A stretch of DNA of 64,000 nucleotides from an uncultured Clostridia bacterium (GTDB lineage Bacteria; Bacillota; Clostridia; Oscillospirales; Ruminococcaceae): contig CALCUE010000022.1 of assembly GCA_937906945.1 (NCBI GenBank), forward strand, positions 41,252 to 105,251, in the 5' to 3' direction. The notes below the pieces were generated by a model. It worked only from the letters and a program-made list of their open reading frames with translations, searched no databases and had not been told where the DNA came from. A program made the position numbers and the translations under genes. Below are positions 50,412 to 58,000 of this stretch, in pieces; positions within the stretch are counted from its first letter, which is position 1, and every line of letters begins with the position of its first letter.

Positions 50412-51704
50412 ATGCTTTTTAAGGATATCACCCTTGTTGATGATAAATGGGACGTTAAAAAACACATGTACGTCGGCGTCAAAGGCGATACCATCGCCTA
50501 TATTTCGGACAAAGCGCCCACGGAGGATTTCGGAGAGGTCTATGACGGAAACGACCGCCTTCTTCTGCCCGCTTTTTATAACGCCCACAGCCACCTGCCC
50601 ATGATGCTCATGCGCGGTTACAGCGAAAACCTGTCGCTGATGGACTGGCTTACCGGACGGATCTTTCCCTTCGAGGCGAAGCTGACCTCCGACGACATTT
50701 ATTACGGGTGCCTTGCCGGCATCGCGGAAATGCTCCGCTACGGCATCGCCGCGACGTCCGAAATGTATATCAACATGGAACCGGAATGCCGCGCTTTCGC
50801 CGAAAGCGGCGCCAAGGTCAACCTTTCCCTTGCCTGCACCCACATGGGACCGGAAAGCTATGACGAGCTTTCCGTCTGCCGGGATACTCTCGACGCCATC
50901 CGGGACTACGAAGGCTATGACAACGGCCGGATGCATATCGAGTTCTGCCTCCACGCCGAATATACCAACACCGAAAAAATCGCCCGCACCCTCGCCGAAA
51001 AGGCGGCGGAATACGGTTCCTCCATGCACGTCCACGTCGCCGAGACCAAGGGCGAAGTGGAAGCCTGCCGGGAGCGTCACGGCGGAAAAAGTCCCGTCCG
51101 CTTCCTGGCCGACTGCGGTATCTTTGACGTACCCACCGTCGCCGCCCATTGCGTCCACATCGACGAGGAGGATATCGCCATTCTGAAGGAGCACAAAGTC
51201 ACCGTGGCCACCTGCCCCAAAAGCAACGCGAAGCTGGCCAGCGGCGTCTGCTCCGAATCCTCCCTTCTGAAAGCCGGCGTCAGCATTGCCCTCGGCACCG
51301 ACAGCGTCGCCTCCAACAACAACCTCAACATGATCGAGGAAATGCGCTTTATGAACCTTTTCCAGAAGGCCACCGACTTTGACCCCACCTTCATCACGCC
51401 GACCGAAAGCCTCTATATCGCCACCCGGGCCGGTGCTCACGCCCAGCGCCGTTCCGACTGCGGTCTTATCCGGGTCGGATGCAAAGCCGACCTCACCGTC
51501 CTCGATATCGACAAGGTCTATTGGAAGCCCTGCTACAACGTGCTCAATAACCTCATCTTCTCCGCCGACGGCAGCGACGTCGTGCTCACCATGGCCGATG
51601 GTCGGGTGCTCTATCGGGATGGGGACTATCCTACGTTGGATATGGAGCGCATTAACTATGAGTGCGAGCGCTCCCGCCTTCGCATTTTTAACGAACTGAA
51701 CTAA
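50412..51704 (+). CDS. Amidohydrolase, SAH/MTA deaminase-like
   Basis: A 430-residue metal-dependent hydrolase of the TRZ/ATZ group. The metal-binding HxH is in LLPAFYNAHSHLPMMLMRG in two parts (NAHSHLP), further ligands lie in HVHVAETKGE and AHCVHIDEEDI, and the catalytic Asp is in ALGTDSVASNNNLNM. This set is typical of 5'-methylthioadenosine/S-adenosylhomocysteine deaminases. AAAGGAGA lies 6 nt before the ATG at 50412. A small P-loop gene follows after 13 nt. Substrate assignment is by family only. Confidence 0.9.
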   Translation: MLFKDITLVDDKWDVKKHMYVGVKGDTIAYISDKAPTEDFGEVYDGNDRLLLPAFYNAHSHLPMMLMRGYSENLSLMDWLTGRIFPFEAKLTSDDIYYGCLAGIAEMLRYGIAATSEMYINMEPECRAFAESGAKVNLSLACTHMGPESYDELSVCRDTLDAIRDYEGYDNGRMHIEFCLHAEYTNTEKIARTLAEKAAEYGSSMHVHVAETKGEVEACRERHGGKSPVRFLADCGIFDVPTVAAHCVHIDEEDIAILKEHKVTVATCPKSNAKLASGVCSESSLLKAGVSIALGTDSVASNNNLNMIEEMRFMNLFQKATDFDPTFITPTESLYIATRAGAHAQRRSDCGLIRVGCKADLTVLDIDKVYWKPCYNVLNNLIFSADGSDVVLTMADGRVLYRDGDYPTLDMERINYECERSRLRIFNELN

Positions 51705-51717
51705 AGCGGCTGACGAT

Positions 51718-52239
51718 ATGATTATCTTGATCGCGGGCGCGTCCCACACCGGAAAAACGGCGCTGGCTCAAAAGCTTCTGGAAAAATACCACTACCCTTA
51801 TCTTTCCATCGACCATCTGAAAATGGGTCTGATCCGAAGCGGAAATACCGAACTGACCCCCGATGACGACGACGAACTGACCCACTATCTCTGGCCGATC
51901 CTTCGTGAAATAGTCAAAACGGCCATCGAGAATAGCCAGAACCTCATTGTGGAGGGCTGTTATATTCCCGTGGACTGGCAAAAGGATTTCAGCGAAGATT
52001 ATTTATCAAAGATCCGGTGCGTTCGCCTTATCATGAGCGAAACCTATATCCGCCGCCATTTCGATGACGTCAAAGCGTTCGCGAGCGTCATCGAAAACCG
52101 GTTGGACGACTCTTACTGTACGCTGGAATCGGTCCTTGCGGAAAACAAAAAGGAATTGGCCCTCTGCCGGGAATACGGCGCGGATTTCTTCTATATCGAC
52201 GAAGACTACAACCTCGATCCTGTCCTATCAATTTCATAA
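51718..52239 (+). CDS. P-loop kinase-like small protein
   Basis: A 173-residue protein. Walker A GASHTGKT is at residues 7-14, and a lid-type segment and LIVEGCYIPVDW (Walker B-like) follow. The size and layout are those of adenylate-kinase-like or shikimate-kinase-like nucleotide/metabolite kinases. The exact substrate is not recognisable. It is cotranscribed with the amidohydrolase and followed by a terminator. Confidence 0.75.
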   Translation: MIILIAGASHTGKTALAQKLLEKYHYPYLSIDHLKMGLIRSGNTELTPDDDDELTHYLWPILREIVKTAIENSQNLIVEGCYIPVDWQKDFSEDYLSKIRCVRLIMSETYIRRHFDDVKAFASVIENRLDDSYCTLESVLAENKKELALCREYGADFFYIDEDYNLDPVLSIS

Positions 52240-52245
52240 AGCCGA

Positions 52246-52287
52246 TAAAAAACCCGTCGAAAGGAATTCCTTTCGACGGGTTTTCTT
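52246..52287. terminator. Terminator between the P-loop and HerA-like genes
   Basis: Stem AAAACCCGTCGAAAGG / CCTTTCGACGGGTTTT with an AATT loop, between converging genes. Confidence 0.88.
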
Positions 52288-52304
52288 ATCAATAACGGAT
52301 AAAA

Positions 52305-54032
52305 TCAGCTCTTGTTTCCGAAGAGGCCACGGACAATGGCGGAAGCGCCGGAGCGCATGACGGAGGAAAGAGCGTTGGTAGCGGCCCGTTTGGCAATGGT
52401 TCCGGCACTGGTGGTCTTGCCGCCGGTGATGGAGTTCACAAGGTTGGTGCTGACGGAACGGGCAACGGACGAGGTGACACTGGTGGCCGCCTTTTTGGCG
52501 GTATCGGTCACGGCTTTCTTCTTGGCGTTGGCTTTCTTTTCCGCTTCTTTGGCGGCTTTTTCGGCAGCTTTCGCGGCCTCTTTGGCTTCTTTTTCAGCGG
52601 CTTTCGCGGCGGCCTTCGCCTCTTTTTCCGCCTGTTTTTCCGCTTCTTTAGCGGCTTTTTCGGCGGCTTTGGCGGCCTCTTTGGCCTCTTTTTCAGCGGC
52701 TTTGGCGGCGGCGATTTCCTCAAGCTCCTGTTGCTGCTGCGCGGCCAGTTCGGCGGTAGCCTGCTCCAGAATTTCGTAAGCGGATTCACGGTCCACGGTC
52801 TGACGGTACTTGAGGTCGAACTCATCAGCGGCGATCAGCGACTGAACGTAGCTTTCGTCCGCCGGACCCATCAAGCTCTGCGGCGGCAGGATCCAGGCTC
52901 TTTCGACAACGGTGGGCGTACCGGCTTCATCCAGGAAGCTGACCAGCGCCTCACCGACGCCAAGCTCGGTCAAAGCGGTCTGGGTATCGAAATCCTTGTT
53001 GGAGCGGAAGGCCGAAGCGGTGGCGCGAAGAGCTTTCTGCTCCGCCGGCGTATAGGCGCGAAGGGCGTGCTGGATGCGGTTGGAAAGCTGAGCGAGAACG
53101 TCGTTCGGAATATCGGAAACACTCTGGCTGATGAAATAGACGCCGACGCCTTTGGAACGGATGAGTTTGACGACCTGCACGATTTTCGTCAGCAGGGATT
53201 TCGGCATATCCGTAAAGAGCAGATGGGCTTCGTCGAAGAAGAAGACCATGCGGGGTTTCGGAAGGTCGCCGACCTCGGGAAGCCGTTCAAAGAGCTCGGT
53301 GAGCATCCAGAGAAGGAAGGTGGCGTAAATGGTCGGGCTCTGGATCAGCTTCGTGCTGTCCAGAATGTTGATGAAGCCGCGGCCATCCATATCGGTGCGC
53401 ATCCAGTCCATGATCTCAAGGGCCGGTTCGCCGAAAATGATCTCGCCGCCCTCGTCCTCGAAGGCAAGAAGAGCGCGCTGAATGGCGCCGATGGAAGCGG
53501 CGGAAACGTTGCCGTACATGGTGGTGAATTCGGCGCGGTTGTCGCCGACAAATTTGAGCATGGCGCGAAGATCCTTGAGGTCCAGAAGAAGGAGACCGTG
53601 CTCATCCGCGACTTTGAACACAATGTTGAGCACGCCGGCCTGGATCTCGGTCAGACCGAGAAGACGAGCCAGAAGGGTCGGACCCATATCCGAAACGGTG
53701 ATACGGACCGGGTGACCGTTTTGACCCCAGATGTCCCAGAATCTGGTGGGATAGCTCTTATACTGGAATCCTTCGATGCCGAAACGGGCGATCCGTTCCC
53801 GCATATTTTCGCTGTCCACACCGGGTTTGCACATACCGGAAAGGTCTCCCTTGACGTCGGAGAAGAAGACCGGCACACCCAGATCGGAGAACGATTCGGC
53901 CAGAACTTTCATCGTAACGGTTTTACCGGTACCGGTAGCGCCGGCGATGAGACCATGGCGGTTGGCCATCTGCGGAAGGATGCAGAGCTTTTTGTCCGAT
54001 TGAGCGATCCAGAGTTTTTGATCTTGGTACAT
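52305..54032 (-). CDS. HerA-like (DUF853) ATPase with Ala/Lys/Glu-rich C-terminal helix
   Basis: A 575-residue ATPase of the DUF853 family (HerA/FtsK-like fold). Walker A GATGTGKTVTMK is near residue 32, Walker B RMVFFFDEAHLLF near 275 and a sensor-like SVSDIPNDVLAQLSNRIQHA follows. After about residue 430 comes a stretch of some 70 residues of AAEKEAKEA-type repeats (52530-52740), likely a single long helix, then a Ser/Thr-rich end. AAAGGAG lies 7 nt before the ATG at 54032. The partner nuclease NurA is absent. Function is unknown. Confidence 0.88.
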   Translation of the reverse strand: MYQDQKLWIAQSDKKLCILPQMANRHGLIAGATGTGKTVTMKVLAESFSDLGVPVFFSDVKGDLSGMCKPGVDSENMRERIARFGIEGFQYKSYPTRFWDIWGQNGHPVRITVSDMGPTLLARLLGLTEIQAGVLNIVFKVADEHGLLLLDLKDLRAMLKFVGDNRAEFTTMYGNVSAASIGAIQRALLAFEDEGGEIIFGEPALEIMDWMRTDMDGRGFINILDSTKLIQSPTIYATFLLWMLTELFERLPEVGDLPKPRMVFFFDEAHLLFTDMPKSLLTKIVQVVKLIRSKGVGVYFISQSVSDIPNDVLAQLSNRIQHALRAYTPAEQKALRATASAFRSNKDFDTQTALTELGVGEALVSFLDEAGTPTVVERAWILPPQSLMGPADESYVQSLIAADEFDLKYRQTVDRESAYEILEQATAELAAQQQQELEEIAAAKAAEKEAKEAAKAAEKAAKEAEKQAEKEAKAAAKAAEKEAKEAAKAAEKAAKEAEKKANAKKKAVTDTAKKAATSVTSSVARSVSTNLVNSITGGKTTSAGTIAKRAATNALSSVMRSGASAIVRGLFGNKS

Positions 54033-54167
54033 AACGCGCACTCCTTTTATCATAGAAATCAGTTTTATTTCCAAAGAAACATATTTAGATAATTATAGCA
54101 TATTTCTCGTTTTTTTCAAGTTCCTTTCCGGTTCTTTGACAGAAAAGTTCCTCCGAAAACCTTTCGA

Positions 54168-54207
54168 CCAAAAAGCGGCGAATGGGAAACCCATTCGCCG
54201 CTTTTTT
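54168..54207 (-). terminator. Terminator of the 194-residue membrane protein gene
   Basis: Stem AAAAAGCGGCGAATGGG / CCCATTCGCCGCTTTTT with an AAA loop, 24 nt after the stop. Confidence 0.87.
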
Positions 54208-54230
54208 ATATCACGGAAAATCCGTGTTTT

Positions 54231-54815
54231 TCATTCTCCCCCGTTTTTCCGGATGGATTTGTCGGTATATTTGGCGACCGTCATCACGAAAGCGTTGAGC
54301 GCGACGATCAGCCAGATGGCGTACAAAAGGATATTGGAAACCTGGACGCTTTCGCTTTCAAAGGAGATCAGACCCGGAATGAACCCGCCGATAAGCGGTA
54401 ACACATAAACCAGAACGTTGAAGGCGCAAAGCGCGTAGGACGCCTTTTTTCCGATGTCTTTGCCAACGGCCAGAATCAGCGTGTTGCCGTACATGATCAT
54501 GCTGAAAAGCACCGTTCCGGCGCTGAGATCCACGCCGATGGTCTGATAATTCATAAGGCTGGCGGCGTTTTCGGCAAGATAGGTGAAGGCGTAGAACAGC
54601 ATGAACAGCCGGTAATATTTGGCGGCGTCCTTTTGAAAACCTCTCAGATAATAGAACAGCGAAAAAACCAGTGCCAGAAGCTCCGTCACCGCGGTGACGG
54701 AATAATAAAGGCCTTGGTTGGCGAAAAGGACGTAAAGACAACCGGCCATCGCTGAAACAAGCAGCACCGCGTTGACGACTGAAAGGGCGCGAAGCCTCTT
54801 CATTTTGTTCTCCAT
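54231..54815 (-). CDS. Hypothetical membrane protein
   Basis: A 194-residue protein with about six hydrophobic segments (e.g. ALSVVNAVLLVSAMAGCLYV and ILLYAIWLIVALNAFVMTVA) and a short basic C-terminal tail. No family is recognised. AAAGGAGA lies 8 nt before the ATG at 54815. It is located just downstream of a double-glycine-leader gene, but a terminator separates the two, so a role in immunity or export would be speculation. Confidence 0.72.
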   Translation of the reverse strand: MENKMKRLRALSVVNAVLLVSAMAGCLYVLFANQGLYYSVTAVTELLALVFSLFYYLRGFQKDAAKYYRLFMLFYAFTYLAENAASLMNYQTIGVDLSAGTVLFSMIMYGNTLILAVGKDIGKKASYALCAFNVLVYVLPLIGGFIPGLISFESESVQVSNILLYAIWLIVALNAFVMTVAKYTDKSIRKNGGE

Positions 54816-54910
54816 TTTATTCGTCTCCTTTTTCCTCAAATACGATCATATTATTCTCCGTTAAAAGCGGTTCATCCCGGAAAACGTCCTCGGTCGGAAA
54901 TTTCCGGGAT

Positions 54911-54946
54911 GTAAAAAACTCCGGTACCCTCTGCCGGAGCTTTTTG
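54911..54946 (-). terminator. Terminator of the 92-residue GG-leader gene
   Basis: Stem AAAAGCTCCGG / CCGGAGTTTT-like with an 8-9 nt loop and a T-run, 17 nt after the stop. Confidence 0.78.
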
Positions 54947-54963
54947 CTTCTTTCAAACGTTCC

Positions 54964-55242
54964 TCAGTTCCCACAAGGGCCGAAATCGGCTCCGTCCCGA
55001 TAATCCCGCACGTCATAAGCGATCATCGTTCTTTCAACGGTTCTGCCGTCGCTGAGATACGTAATTAAAACTCTGACTACGTGGGAGGGAACGTTGGTGG
55101 AAACGTTCTCCAATACGGTAATAAAGGCCGAATGGTCCCGTCTGCAATAAAATTTGTCGTTGGCCGTGAATTCAAACGTGGCTCCTCCAACGACGTTCTC
55201 CAGTTCTTCCTGACTCAATTCCCGGAATTTTTGATCTTCCAT
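54964..55242 (-). CDS. Double-glycine-leader small protein (92 residues)
   Basis: The N-terminus MEDQKFRELSQEELENVVGG is a classical double-glycine leader of bacteriocin/RiPP precursors (LSxxELxxVxGG). Cleavage after G20 would release a core of 72 residues with two cysteines (one near the start, one in the final PCGN). The core is beta-strand-like rather than helical. AGGTGGG lies 10 nt before the ATG, and a TTGACA-17-CATAAT promoter lies upstream. It has its own terminator. No processing protease or modification enzyme is within the window. It could also be a Nif11-like RiPP substrate. Confidence 0.78.
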   Translation of the reverse strand: MEDQKFRELSQEELENVVGGATFEFTANDKFYCRRDHSAFITVLENVSTNVPSHVVRVLITYLSDGRTVERTMIAYDVRDYRDGADFGPCGN

Positions 55243-55301
55243 TGTATCTTGTCCCACCTTTCGTGATGATTCGTTAGCCTTTTTGAAAAAGAATTTTTCT
55301 C

Positions 55302-55330
55302 ATTATGGCATACGCTTTTTCTTCTGTCAA
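55302..55330 (-). promoter_or_regulatory. Sigma-A promoter of the 92-residue GG-leader gene
   Basis: Minus-strand TTGACA (55325-55330), 17-nt spacer, CATAAT (55302-55307), about 60 nt before the start. Confidence 0.7.
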
Positions 55331-55410
55331 GATTTTTTTGAAAGGCCCGCTTCCGGTCCAAAAAACGTGGTCCCCGTTTTCTCCCGGCTTTTATAAAAAA
55401 CACAAAATCA

Positions 55411-55836
55411 TCAAATTCTGTTATACTCCTTGAGCTTTTGAAACCGCAGGTTCTCCAGCTTTTCCTGCAGATCCAGCGTCCGGCTTTCATCGTGGCTCAG
55501 CCGCTCGGCGATCTTCTGAAAACACTGTTCCCGTTCATAATAATCCGGAACGTAGATAAAATCCAGATAGCACTGGTGGCACCAGTAGTTCCGGATCTCC
55601 CGGATCTGATCGATCAATTCATAGTCATCTTCCGCCAGATCCGGATGACCGTCGCTGCGGTCCAGCCGTTTCAGTTCCTTGATGATACGCCCGAGATTCG
55701 CTTTCTCCAGATCGTCAAAATTGTCATCAAAATCGCCCGATTTCATCGCCGCGTAAATGATCCGCAAATCGTTTTCAATGCACTGCACCTGCATGATAAG
55801 ATCGCTGTGGATCAGTTTGAATTTATCGCGCGTCAT
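55411..55836 (-). CDS. HEPN-like small protein
   Basis: A 141-residue, mostly helical and acidic protein. The segment IREIRNYWCHQCYLDF (about residue 83) contains RNYWCH, matching the R-polar-x3-H motif of HEPN RNases. HEPN proteins usually act in toxin-antitoxin or defence systems with an MNT partner, but no nucleotidyltransferase gene is next to it. The family was not recognised beyond this motif. AAGGAGACG-type ribosome site precedes the ATG. Confidence 0.55.
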   Translation of the reverse strand: MTRDKFKLIHSDLIMQVQCIENDLRIIYAAMKSGDFDDNFDDLEKANLGRIIKELKRLDRSDGHPDLAEDDYELIDQIREIRNYWCHQCYLDFIYVPDYYEREQCFQKIAERLSHDESRTLDLQEKLENLRFQKLKEYNRI

Positions 55837-55924
55837 AGTGGTCGTCTCCTTTCCGGATATCCGATACCGTTATTATAGCACAAAATTCCCGCCTTCTCAA
55901 TCCGTGTTTTTCCTCGTTTTTTCG

Positions 55925-55953
55925 TTGACAGACGGCCAAAACGCTTATATAAT
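55925..55953 (+). promoter_or_regulatory. Consensus sigma-A promoter of azlCD
   Basis: TTGACA, 17-nt spacer and TATAAT, all matching consensus, 35 nt before the azlC start. Confidence 0.85.
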
Positions 55954-55988
55954 GTGGTAAACGAAAACAAAGGCGGGGAGGAAAAGCC

Positions 55989-56675
55989 ATGAAGAAAAAA
56001 GCGTTCCGGGCGGCGTTTCCCCATACTCTTCCCATCGCCGTCGGTTTTCTGTTTCTGGGAATGTCCTACGGCTTTCTGATGCGCAGTAAGGGCTTTTCGT
56101 TTTTATATCCCTTATTCATGAGCCTTTTTATTTTCGCCGGTTCCATGGAGTTCGTCACCGTCGATCTTCTTCTCTCGGCCTTTAACCCGCTCTACGCTTT
56201 CTTCCTCACCCTGATGGTGAACGCCCGTCACCTTTTTTACGGAATTTCCATGCTCGGCAAATATAAAAACGTCGGCTGGAAAAAATTCTATCTGATCTTC
56301 GGGATGTGTGACGAATCCTTCACCATCAACTGCGCCGTTACCCCGCCGGAAGGGATCAACAAGGGGTGGTTCATGTTCTTCGTCACCCTTCTCAACCAGA
56401 CTTACTGGGTCACCGGCGCCACCCTCGGCGCTCTTCTCGGGTATGTGATCCATTTTGACACGACGGGCATTGAGTTTGTAATGACAGCTCTTTTCGTCGT
56501 CATGTTCATCAACCAGTGGGAGGAAACGAAGGACCACCGTTCCGCCCTGATCGGTGTTTTCTGCTCCCTCGTCTGCCTTCTGATTTTCGGAAGCGATCGG
56601 TTCATCCTGCCCGCCATGGCGTCCATTATCCTCTGTTTCACCGTTTTCCGGAAACGAAAGGAGGGATCGGCATGA
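55989..56675 (+). CDS. azlC: AzlC-family branched-chain amino acid exporter subunit
   Basis: A 228-residue membrane protein with about seven helices. AFPHTLPIAVGFLFLGMSYG, FAGSMEFVTVDLL and LMVNARHLFYGISML are the AzlC signature. With AzlD it forms an exporter of branched-chain amino acids or analogues. It overlaps azlD by 4 nt (ATGA). The strong promoter suggests constitutive transcription. It is opposed in function to the liv importer at 5-10 kb. Confidence 0.93.
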   Translation: MKKKAFRAAFPHTLPIAVGFLFLGMSYGFLMRSKGFSFLYPLFMSLFIFAGSMEFVTVDLLLSAFNPLYAFFLTLMVNARHLFYGISMLGKYKNVGWKKFYLIFGMCDESFTINCAVTPPEGINKGWFMFFVTLLNQTYWVTGATLGALLGYVIHFDTTGIEFVMTALFVVMFINQWEETKDHRSALIGVFCSLVCLLIFGSDRFILPAMASIILCFTVFRKRKEGSA

Positions 56676-56995
56676 CGCTTTCGCAACAGATCATCACCAT
56701 TCTGGCCGTCGTCGCCGGAACCATGCTGACCCGGTTTCTGGCGTTTCTGGTATTTCCGGAGGGAAAACAGCCGCCCTCCTACATCACCTATCTCGGCTCG
56801 GTTCTGCCCTATGCCGCCATCGGGCTTTTGGTCGTCTATTGCCTCAAGGACGCCGTGTTCTCATCGTTCCACGGTCTTCCGGAAGGGATCGCCATACTGG
56901 TCACCGTGGCGCTGCACAAATGGAAAAAGAACACCCTTTTGAGCATCGCCGCCGGCACCGCCGTCTATATGATGCTCGTGCAGAATTTCTTCTGA
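56672..56995 (+). CDS. azlD: AzlD-family branched-chain amino acid exporter subunit
   Basis: A 107-residue membrane protein with four helices. TMLTRFLAFLVFPEGKQPP and LGSVLPYAAIGLLVVYCLKD are typical. Its ATG overlaps the azlC stop; AAAGGAGG lies 7 nt upstream inside azlC. The two proteins are expected to work as a complex. Confidence 0.93.
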   Translation: MTLSQQIITILAVVAGTMLTRFLAFLVFPEGKQPPSYITYLGSVLPYAAIGLLVVYCLKDAVFSSFHGLPEGIAILVTVALHKWKKNTLLSIAAGTAVYMMLVQNFF

Positions 56996-57060
56996 TTTTT
57001 CGCGGGAGACGCTCGTTTCTTGCCGCTGTCCGAAAAACTGAAACAGAAAGGATCTATACT

Positions 57061-57456
57061 ATGCAAGACCTTATTAAGCCTACCACGCAGGACGTTAATC
57101 TATCGCTGCCGCAAATTCACGCTCCCGACGTTCCCGTCATTGACACCCCCGTCAAACATATGTGGTCGGACCATCAGTTTGAAATCCTCAAAAAGTATAT
57201 CCAGGGCTTTGAGGCCACGCTGAACGCCGATCATGAGGTCGGAATGATGATGACCAATTTCGGTCAATCCATCCTGATGCACGTCACCCAGATAACGTAT
57301 GAATATCCCGTGCTCATGATCTTCAAAGGTTACGTCAACGGACGGGAAGCGACTCTCATCCAGCATATCAATCAGCTGAACTTCATGCTCACTTCCGTAG
57401 AAAAAAAGCCCGAAAAGCCGAAAACAAAAATCGGCTTTATCAAATTGGAAGAATAA
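57061..57456 (+). CDS. Conserved hypothetical cytoplasmic protein
   Basis: A 131-residue soluble protein (MQDLIKPTTQDVNLSLPQIH). It contains no membrane segment or recognised catalytic motif; the middle part (EVGMMMTNFGQSILMHVTQI) and YVNGREATLIQHINQLNFML look conserved and alternate strand and helix. AAAGGA lies 8 nt before the ATG. It stands alone between azlCD and the GG-peptide operon, on the opposite strand from the latter. I do not recognise a function. Confidence 0.65.
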   Translation: MQDLIKPTTQDVNLSLPQIHAPDVPVIDTPVKHMWSDHQFEILKKYIQGFEATLNADHEVGMMMTNFGQSILMHVTQITYEYPVLMIFKGYVNGREATLIQHINQLNFMLTSVEKKPEKPKTKIGFIKLEE

Positions 57457-57468
57457 ATGATTTTCATC

Positions 57469-57506
57469 AAAAAAGCCCGGCGGATGTCACTCCGCCGGGG
57501 CTTTTT
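57469..57506. terminator. Bidirectional terminator at the end of the GG-peptide operon
   Basis: Stem AAAAAGCCCGGCGGA / TCCGCCGGGGCTTTTT with a 6-nt loop, between converging transcripts. Confidence 0.85.
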
Positions 57507-57559
57507 ATCTGTGGACAGAAAAATTTTCGCTGCCGGATTTCGGGAAAACGGGACGTTCA

Positions 57560-57787
57560 TCACTCGTAACGCAGCAGATCCTTTTCCCTGTCGTGGGACG
57601 CCAAAACGGCCCTTTGATCGACGGCGTTATCCAGTCCGAACGGAGCGTTCACCTTGAGCGAAGGCTCGTACAGCGGTTCCCAACCTCCGGTGACCTGCTT
57701 CAGTTCCTCTTCGGAAAGCTCCGCCAGTTTTTTGTTCAGCGCTTCGACCTCTTCCTTGAGTTCGTTCCGTTCTTCCTTCGTTTTCAT
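57560..57787 (-). CDS. Double-glycine-leader small protein (75 residues, Cys-free core)
   Basis: The first 35 residues form a long coiled-coil-like leader (KTKEERNELKEEVEALN) ending LSEEELKQVTGG. The core of 40 residues (WEPLYEPSLKVNAPFGLDNA onward) has no cysteine. The leader is 86 percent identical by eye to that of the gene at 59108-59401, while the cores are unrelated, a pattern seen in RiPP precursor families sharing one processing machine. AAAGGGG lies 8 nt before the ATG at 57787. It is the last gene of the operon, 25 nt after the 50-residue peptide. Confidence 0.78.
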   Translation of the reverse strand: MKTKEERNELKEEVEALNKKLAELSEEELKQVTGGWEPLYEPSLKVNAPFGLDNAVDQRAVLASHDREKDLLRYE

Positions 57788-57812
57788 CGGTGTTTCCCCT
57801 TTCAAGACACTA

Positions 57813-57965
57813 TCAGTCTTTGATTTTGAAGAAGAAATCCAGTATCGTTCGCCACCAACTCTTTTCACCGTTCGTAGCGACTTTCATGCCGCCAACAGCG
57901 TTTTCGACCTCTTCGTCGGTAAGCGGTTTCCCCTCTTTGATGTTGTCCTTTTCCTTTTGTTCCAT
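57813..57965 (-). CDS. Double-glycine-leader short peptide (50 residues)
   Basis: A short frame starting MEQKEKDNIKEG with a leader ending LTDEEVENAVGG (residues 15-26). Cleavage would leave a 24-residue core, MKVATNGEKSWWRTILDFFF plus KIKD, which is cationic at the ends and strongly amphipathic or hydrophobic in the middle, like a class II bacteriocin or signalling peptide. AAGGAG lies 8 nt before the ATG. It sits between the NUP lipoprotein gene (35-nt gap) and the 75-residue GG protein (25-nt gap), so it belongs to the same operon. Confidence 0.75.
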   Translation of the reverse strand: MEQKEKDNIKEGKPLTDEEVENAVGGMKVATNGEKSWWRTILDFFFKIKD

Positions 57966-58000
57966 ATCCGTAACTCCTTCCAAAACGGATTTCTTTTTTC

